A stretch of DNA of 64,000 bases from Bacteroidota bacterium (GTDB taxonomy: Bacteria > Bacteroidota > Bacteroidia > Chitinophagales > Chitinophagaceae), in NCBI GenBank assembly GCA_023416995.1, contig JAEZGI010000039.1, positions 144,044 to 208,043 on the forward strand, written 5' to 3'. Below are positions 59,475-64,000 of the stretch, in pieces. The notes under the pieces are model-generated. The model had not been told where the DNA came from. It was given only the letters and a program-made list of their open reading frames with translations, and ran no database searches. Position 1 is the stretch's first letter; each line of letters begins with the position of its first letter. Both the position numbers and the translations under genes were made by a program.

Positions 59475-59482
59475 CAAAAATA
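59475..59482 (-). promoter_or_regulatory. Candidate -7 box of lysS
   Basis: TATTTTTG on the minus strand matches TAnnTTTG and predicts a leader of about 10 nt. Confidence 0.5.
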
Positions 59483-59549
59483 GCTCATTTCATCTTCTTT
59501 TGTGGCTGCTGAATGTGGCTGGTGCAGTTTGTGCAGCCAGGTTTAGTGA

Positions 59550-60302
59550 ATGAAGTATAAAATGAAATTTAATCGTATGATCCTGAAGAACCTTGTGTTA
59601 CCGGCCGTATTAGTATTTTTTACCTCTTGCGAAACGCTTTCTACCCTTCCGACTGTGGGTACTTCCGGCCCTGTGAGCGAGGCCGAAGCCGGCCAGGGCA
59701 TTCGCGAAGCCTTATCAAAAGGAATCACCACTGCAGTGATGAATCTCAACCGTGAAAACGGATTTTTTGGAAATGAATTCTATAAAGTTTTATTGCCGCC
59801 AGACGCACAGAAAATCGAAAGTACCCTCCGTAAAGTAGGATTAGGGAAAGAAGTGGACAAGGCAATTTTGCAGATCAACCGAGCTGCGGAAGACGCGGTG
59901 GGTTATGCCCGTCCGGTGTTTGTTGATGCGATCAAAGAGATGACCATCACGGATGCATTTAACATTATTCGGGGAGAAAAAAACTCCGCCACCAATTATT
60001 TCAGGGCCAAAACGCGTGAAAAACTGGTTGCGGCCTTTGCGCCTTCTGTAAAACAATCTTTGGATAAACTGGGAGCCACAAAGTATTACAGCGATATCGT
60101 GACCCTGTACAATAACATTCCAACCACTTTTACAAAACTGAATCCGGATTTGTCATCGTATGTGGTAGGGCGTACAACGGATGCTTTGTTTGACCAGATT
60201 GAAAAAGAAGAGATCAATATCCGCGAAAACCCTGTTGCCCGTACGACTGCTATATTGAAAAAAGTGTTTGGTTCTGCAAGTCTGCGTGGTGGAAACCTTT
60301 AA
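59550..60302 (+). CDS. DUF4197 lipoprotein
   Basis: 250 residues. The lipobox FFTSCETL puts the acylated Cys near 27. The rest is the helical DUF4197 domain (EAGQGIREALSKGITTAVMNL, PPDAQKIESTLRKVGLGKEVDKAI, AREKLVAAFAPSVKQSLDK-like). Function of the family is not established; it is an exported, largely alpha-helical protein. Several ATGs near the start (59550, 59562, 59577) are possible. Confidence 0.85.
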   Translation: MKYKMKFNRMILKNLVLPAVLVFFTSCETLSTLPTVGTSGPVSEAEAGQGIREALSKGITTAVMNLNRENGFFGNEFYKVLLPPDAQKIESTLRKVGLGKEVDKAILQINRAAEDAVGYARPVFVDAIKEMTITDAFNIIRGEKNSATNYFRAKTREKLVAAFAPSVKQSLDKLGATKYYSDIVTLYNNIPTTFTKLNPDLSSYVVGRTTDALFDQIEKEEINIRENPVARTTAILKKVFGSASLRGGNL

Positions 60303-60307
60303 CAGTT

Positions 60308-60739
60308 TCATAAACGAATCCTCAATGTTAAAGCAGGGGCCGATGCGGTATGAAGCCCGCTCTGCCTGAACGATTGGTAACTCATATTGCTTACAGAAAG
60401 CGAACCGGCCTTGCTTTTGTTTTTTGCAGAAATAATAAATAAAGGAATGCTTCCCACAGCTGCAATTACGCCGGTGCCGATCAGTCCTATGGCGCCGGCT
60501 GCCTTGAAGGTTTCGCGTTTACCGTGGGAATTGTCGGAGTAATCGAGTTCGTCCCAGTCGGTATTGATAGCGAGTATGGTACCGGCGGCGATCATAGTAG
60601 CGCCTGAACCCGCAAGCACCCAGGCAACTGTTTGCTGACGATTGGCTTTGCGTTGATAGTCTTCCTGGGTTGTAAATCGGTCCTGCGCCTGCACAGAGCC
60701 TAACGATACCAGGAACAACAGCCAGATTGAATATTTCAT
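60308..60739 (-). CDS. Exported membrane protein of unknown function
   Basis: 143 residues. A signal peptide (cleavage after VQA at about 18) is followed by a Gln/Arg-rich stretch, a helix (38-58), an Asp-rich loop (DWDELDYSDNSHG) and a second helix (80-104). No family recognised. It converges on the DUF4197 gene with 5 bp between stops. Confidence 0.6.
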   Translation of the reverse strand: MKYSIWLLFLVSLGSVQAQDRFTTQEDYQRKANRQQTVAWVLAGSGATMIAAGTILAINTDWDELDYSDNSHGKRETFKAAGAIGLIGTGVIAAVGSIPLFIISAKNKSKAGSLSVSNMSYQSFRQSGLHTASAPALTLRIRL

Positions 60740-60844
60740 ACTATCAGAGTTTTTGAGTTAGTGCGATCACTGCTTGTTACTGCAGCGCCGCAAATATTGT
60801 GTATTTTACTGGTATCAAAATTATCCACTTTTCAAAACTACACC

Positions 60845-62095
60845 GTGCGATATCAACGCATATTCATCAATTGTTGCCTTAGCCTTGTTGCCGCCATCTT
60901 TATAAATTTTTCGTATGCGCAGCATATACAGGATACGGTGCTTGAAAAACTTCTGCGCCGGCATGCATCACCCGAATTGTTGAAAGTGCTGGATGATCCT
61001 GGCAGGTTCCGTTATCAGCTTATCTATACCCGTATAGACAGAAACAAAAAAAACGAGCCAGCCTTTGTTAATTACGGCTTGCGGGTGAATAAGGATGAAT
61101 ATTTTAATCCCGCTTCCATGGTGAAACTGCCAGTGGCACTGGTGGCGCTCGGGAAGATCAACGATTTGCGCGGAAAGGGGATTGATAAGTTCACTACCAT
61201 GCTGACGGACAGCAGTTACGAAAGACAAACTGCGGTCACTGCAGACACCTCTTCTGAAAATGGATTGCCATCGGTGGCACAGTACATAAAAAAAATCTTC
61301 CTGGTAAGTGATAATGATGCGTATAACCGGTTGTATGAGTTTGCCGGTCAGCAGCACCTCAACACAAGTTTATGGAAGCTGGGTTATAAGGATGTGCGTA
61401 TCACCAGGCGATTTGTAACGATGAATGAAGATCAGAACCGGCACACGAACCAGGTTCGGTTTCTGGCTGGCCAAAAGTTGCTGTATCTGCAACCGGCTGC
61501 TGCGAGCAATCTCGTTTTTGATTTTTCGAAACAGCACCTGATTGGTAAGGCGCATTTCAATCGCGAAGAGCAGTTGATCGATTCGCCAATGAACTTTACT
61601 TCACATAACAATGCGCCGCTGGCGGATCTCCGGTTAATGTTGCAGTCGGTGATGTTTCCGGAATCGGTTCCCCGCGCAAAACGTTTCAATCTGAAAGAAG
61701 ATGATTACCGGTTTTTATACAGGTACATGTCTATGTTGCCGTCGCAATCTTTGAAACCAACTTATGATACGACCGAGTTTTTTGATAGTTATACCAAGTT
61801 TTTCTTTTTCAAGGCAGGGCGTTCGAGGATCCCGGAGCATATAAAAGTGTTTAATAAAACCGGTTGGTCTTATGGATTTCTGACTGATGTAGCCTATATC
61901 GCTGATATAAAAAATGGCGTTGAGTTTATGTTGAGCGGTGTTATTTATGTAAACGAAGATGGCATATTGAATGATGATAAATATGAGTATGAGCAGATAG
62001 GATACCCGTTTTTCAAAGAGGTGGGTGAGATCATTTATAAACACGAGCTGGAAAGACCACGTAAATACAAACCAGATTTATCGCGGTTTTGGTGA
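60845..62095 (+). CDS. Serine hydrolase of the penicillin-binding/class A beta-lactamase fold
   Basis: About 416 residues from GTG 60845 (VRYQRIFINC, read as Met), which gives a signal peptide ending at SYAQ; an earlier GTG at 60761 is the only other option and no ATG lies upstream. Active-site motifs are S91-M-V-K94, S155-D156-N157 and KTG near 338, as in class A enzymes. No clear omega-loop ExxLN is visible, so the deacylating Glu of a true beta-lactamase may be missing. It may be a periplasmic peptidase or esterase. Confidence 0.82.
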   Translation: MRYQRIFINCCLSLVAAIFINFSYAQHIQDTVLEKLLRRHASPELLKVLDDPGRFRYQLIYTRIDRNKKNEPAFVNYGLRVNKDEYFNPASMVKLPVALVALGKINDLRGKGIDKFTTMLTDSSYERQTAVTADTSSENGLPSVAQYIKKIFLVSDNDAYNRLYEFAGQQHLNTSLWKLGYKDVRITRRFVTMNEDQNRHTNQVRFLAGQKLLYLQPAAASNLVFDFSKQHLIGKAHFNREEQLIDSPMNFTSHNNAPLADLRLMLQSVMFPESVPRAKRFNLKEDDYRFLYRYMSMLPSQSLKPTYDTTEFFDSYTKFFFFKAGRSRIPEHIKVFNKTGWSYGFLTDVAYIADIKNGVEFMLSGVIYVNEDGILNDDKYEYEQIGYPFFKEVGEIIYKHELERPRKYKPDLSRFW

Positions 62096-62175
62096 CCTGC
62101 CTGTCGGGCGGCATTCATTGCCGGCAGCAAACTTCTAGGCTTAGGATTTTTTGAATATCATTTAACCAGCTGTTC

Positions 62176-62718
62176 TTATTGTGTTTCAATTTTTCGAAAA
62201 CGTTTCCTGATTGCTTCGAGTCCTTCTTTGTTTATAGTTGAACTTTTCTGCAGCACGGCGATAAGATGCGCCACTTCTTTTTCACTTGCAGGGCAGCCTA
62301 CATTTTCAGCAGGCTTACCGTCGGCTATGCGTTCCCTGGAATCGAACAGATAGTCACCATTATTATCAAGAATGATCCAGAACGGTAGGCCCTCGTTTTT
62401 GCCACCGTATCTATTCATCAACTCCTCTGCGCCGGGGTTCTCAAGTTGCTTTTTTTTTGCTGATTCCAGAACAGTCATGTGTTTTACCACATAGTTATCA
62501 CTGAAGTACCGGGCAATTGCGGGATCATTCATAGCCGTATCCATACGTCGGCACCAGATGCACCACGACGCGTGAAAAATGACAAAGATGTTTTTGTTCT
62601 CCTGTTTTGCCTGGGTACTCGCCGCTGAGATGATCTGCGTGGCTGAAAGTGGTGACTGGGCGCTCATGCTTTGCAATGCCAGGATGGAAATGAAAGAAAA
62701 CAATAACAGTCTTTTCAT
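62176..62718 (-). CDS. Exported thioredoxin-family protein
   Basis: 180 residues. A signal peptide (cleavage near 20, SMSAQ) precedes a thioredoxin fold with the redox site WCIWCRRMD (about 52-60), the CxxC dithiol. The segment KNEGLPFWIILDNNGDYLFDSRE holds a Pro on the cis-Pro strand. It may reduce or isomerise disulfides in the envelope. Its start overlaps the stop of the next minus-strand gene by 4 bp (ATGA). Confidence 0.87.
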   Translation of the reverse strand: MKRLLLFSFISILALQSMSAQSPLSATQIISAASTQAKQENKNIFVIFHASWCIWCRRMDTAMNDPAIARYFSDNYVVKHMTVLESAKKKQLENPGAEELMNRYGGKNEGLPFWIILDNNGDYLFDSRERIADGKPAENVGCPASEKEVAHLIAVLQKSSTINKEGLEAIRKRFRKIETQ

Positions 62719-63860
62719 GGTAGAACTTGTTGTGTTTGGGGGAATTGGTACCGGTAGGTGCGGTGCACTTTGTCGAGCTTCGCGCCGGTGGCTTCATGGA
62801 TTGCCATCATCTTTTCGTTGAAGTCGCCCACCCATGCCAGTTCTACTCCTTTGATCGTTTGTTTTGGCAACACAACGTTTCCTAGTGAGCGGATAAGTGC
62901 AGATTCAATTCCGTGATTGGTGAATCTCTTTTTACACCCCATGATCACGATGCGAAGGCGATCAATCTTTGTTGTTTTCTTATACCACAGAAACTTGAGT
63001 TTGCCAATCAAATTGAGTTTGCCATTTACGTGTTTCAGAATTTGATTCACATCAGGGAGGCAAACGATAAATGAAACTGGTTCATCTTTATAATATGCAA
63101 ACCAGATTAGTTTTTCATCCATGATTGGTTTCATCTGGCGGAACGATTCACGGATCGTTTCGATTTCTATAGGAGTAAACGTTTCGAACACCGTCCAGGC
63201 GTCGTTATATATTTCCTGGAAGTCGGCGAAGAACTTATCTTTTTTGCGGCTGTTGAAATGCTCAAAACGATAGCCTGGTTTTTTCATTACCCAGTCGGCT
63301 ATTTTGTTGAAGCGTTCGGGCATGGGTTTCGTGGCATCAAGCAGGTTAGTAAGCTGATCGAAATATTTTTCGAAACCGTATGATGTAAAAAAATCTTCAT
63401 AGTAAGGTGGGTTATAATTCATACCCAGGCTGGGCGGTGTGAAACCTTTTACCAGCAGACCCCAGAATTTGTCATTTTCACCGAAGTTGATCGGTCCGTC
63501 CATGGCTTGCATTCCTTGCTGGCGGAGCCATTTTTCTGCACCGGCGAACAGTTTGTGTGCGGCGGCCCGGTCATTAATACATTCAAAGAAGCCGACGCCG
63601 CCTGTTGGTTGTGGAAAAGTGTCCGATTTTTTATAATTAATGAATGAAGCTATTCGGCCAATGGTTTTGCCTGATGCATCCTGCAGGATCCACCGGGTGC
63701 ATTTTCCATGGCTGAAGAATATATTTTTTTCCGGGTCAAATACCGCTTCAATTTCAGAGATCAATGGGCAGATCCAGTTAGGATCATCTTTGTACAATCG
63801 TTTAGGCAGATTTAAAAATTCGCGGGTTTGCACCTGGTTGGTAACTTCTAACAGGTTCAT
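62715..63860 (-). CDS. GNAT-superfamily-like conserved protein
   Basis: 381 residues, a widespread Bacteroidota protein with GNAT-like segments in both halves (KTIGRIASFINYKK and GGVGFFECINDRAAAHKLFAGAEKWL; PVSFIVCLPDVN). No membrane helices or signal peptide. No reaction can be assigned. First gene of a two-gene unit with the thioredoxin gene. Confidence 0.75.
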   Translation of the reverse strand: MNLLEVTNQVQTREFLNLPKRLYKDDPNWICPLISEIEAVFDPEKNIFFSHGKCTRWILQDASGKTIGRIASFINYKKSDTFPQPTGGVGFFECINDRAAAHKLFAGAEKWLRQQGMQAMDGPINFGENDKFWGLLVKGFTPPSLGMNYNPPYYEDFFTSYGFEKYFDQLTNLLDATKPMPERFNKIADWVMKKPGYRFEHFNSRKKDKFFADFQEIYNDAWTVFETFTPIEIETIRESFRQMKPIMDEKLIWFAYYKDEPVSFIVCLPDVNQILKHVNGKLNLIGKLKFLWYKKTTKIDRLRIVIMGCKKRFTNHGIESALIRSLGNVVLPKQTIKGVELAWVGDFNEKMMAIHEATGAKLDKVHRTYRYQFPQTQQVLP

Positions 63861-64000
63861 GCTGCAAACTTATGGAGTAATTAGCGAATTGGGTGACGAG
63901 AGGGATGAGCGGATGTCGTTAAGTTATACTTAAAAAACTACGGTGAAATACATATATCTGGTGTTAAGCGATTCTTTTAATTTTACCGTTAGCCGTTGAG

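Noticed and set aside
63861..64000. Possible gene start at the right edge
   Set aside because: The final 140 bp have stops in all frames near the edge or only antisense frames of the GNAT-like gene; nothing can be supported.

Overview
The window is ordinary chromosome from a member of the Bacteroidota, most likely Chitinophagaceae or a close relative. This rests on an alternative complex III plus caa3-type oxidase cluster, promoters with TAnnTTTG -7 boxes instead of sigma70 boxes, almost no Shine-Dalgarno sequences, a two-component-propeller/LytS sensor kinase with a LytTR regulator, and several lineage-typical proteins (DUF5522, DUF4197, a DUF5117-type metalloprotease). There are no rRNA genes, insertion sequences, prophage or CRISPR arrays. 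All product names come from reading the sequence; no database was searched.

Layout. 1-10.3 kb: the end of an alternative complex III operon (actD, actE, actF) runs into cytochrome oxidase genes coxB, coxA, ctaB (heme O synthase), two subunit III genes and subunit IV, then a terminator, then an SCO copper chaperone, a DUF420 protein and a small membrane protein. This is the terminal part of an aerobic respiratory chain; heme A synthase (ctaA) lies apart at 31.3 kb. 10.3-12.6 kb: an alkyltransferase-like protein, a DUF5522 protein and trmB on the minus strand, then a 174-nt tRNA-like RNA with a greatly enlarged variable arm and its own terminator, then an Lrp/AsnC regulator. 13-16.3 kb: an overlapping minus-strand trio of alpha/beta hydrolase, glycosyltransferase and an orphan OppC-type permease. 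16.4-20.5 kb: a MarR regulator with a perfect 20-bp palindrome against its start codon, an acyl-CoA dehydrogenase, an amidase and a Tat-exported Dabb protein. 20.5-24.3 kb: a complete oxidative pentose phosphate operon (gndA-zwf-pgl).

24.6-36.8 kb: an RRM RNA-binding protein with a long leader, a lone 2-oxoacid:ferredoxin oxidoreductase beta subunit, a 0.73-kb gene-free stretch, a JmjC-like cupin protein, a YrdC protein, a GNAT enzyme, rnhB, a TauE/SafE permease, ctaA, a membrane-anchored patatin, a lipid kinase and a hydrolase. 37-45 kb: typA, the sensor kinase/response regulator pair, then small exported proteins behind intergenic DNA rich in repeats. 45-51.4 kb: FkbM methyltransferase, GT9 and GT2 glycosyltransferases, meaB, a large zinc metalloprotease. 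51.4-56.6 kb: a LON-domain protein, then a tightly packed coaX-barrel protein-lptC-aldo/keto reductase-S1/P1 nuclease run. 57-64 kb: SDR, lysS, DUF4197 protein, a penicillin-binding/beta-lactamase-fold hydrolase, a thioredoxin and a GNAT-like protein.

The most unusual element is the tRNA-like RNA at 11762-11935. It keeps the tertiary-fold bases of a class II tRNA but has an approximately 102-nt variable region, a GTC loop triplet on a Leu-like body and a G discriminator. Secondary interest lies in regulatory DNA: the MarR operator, GATC-containing repeats at 44.3 kb, and two gene-free gaps that end in minus-strand terminators.
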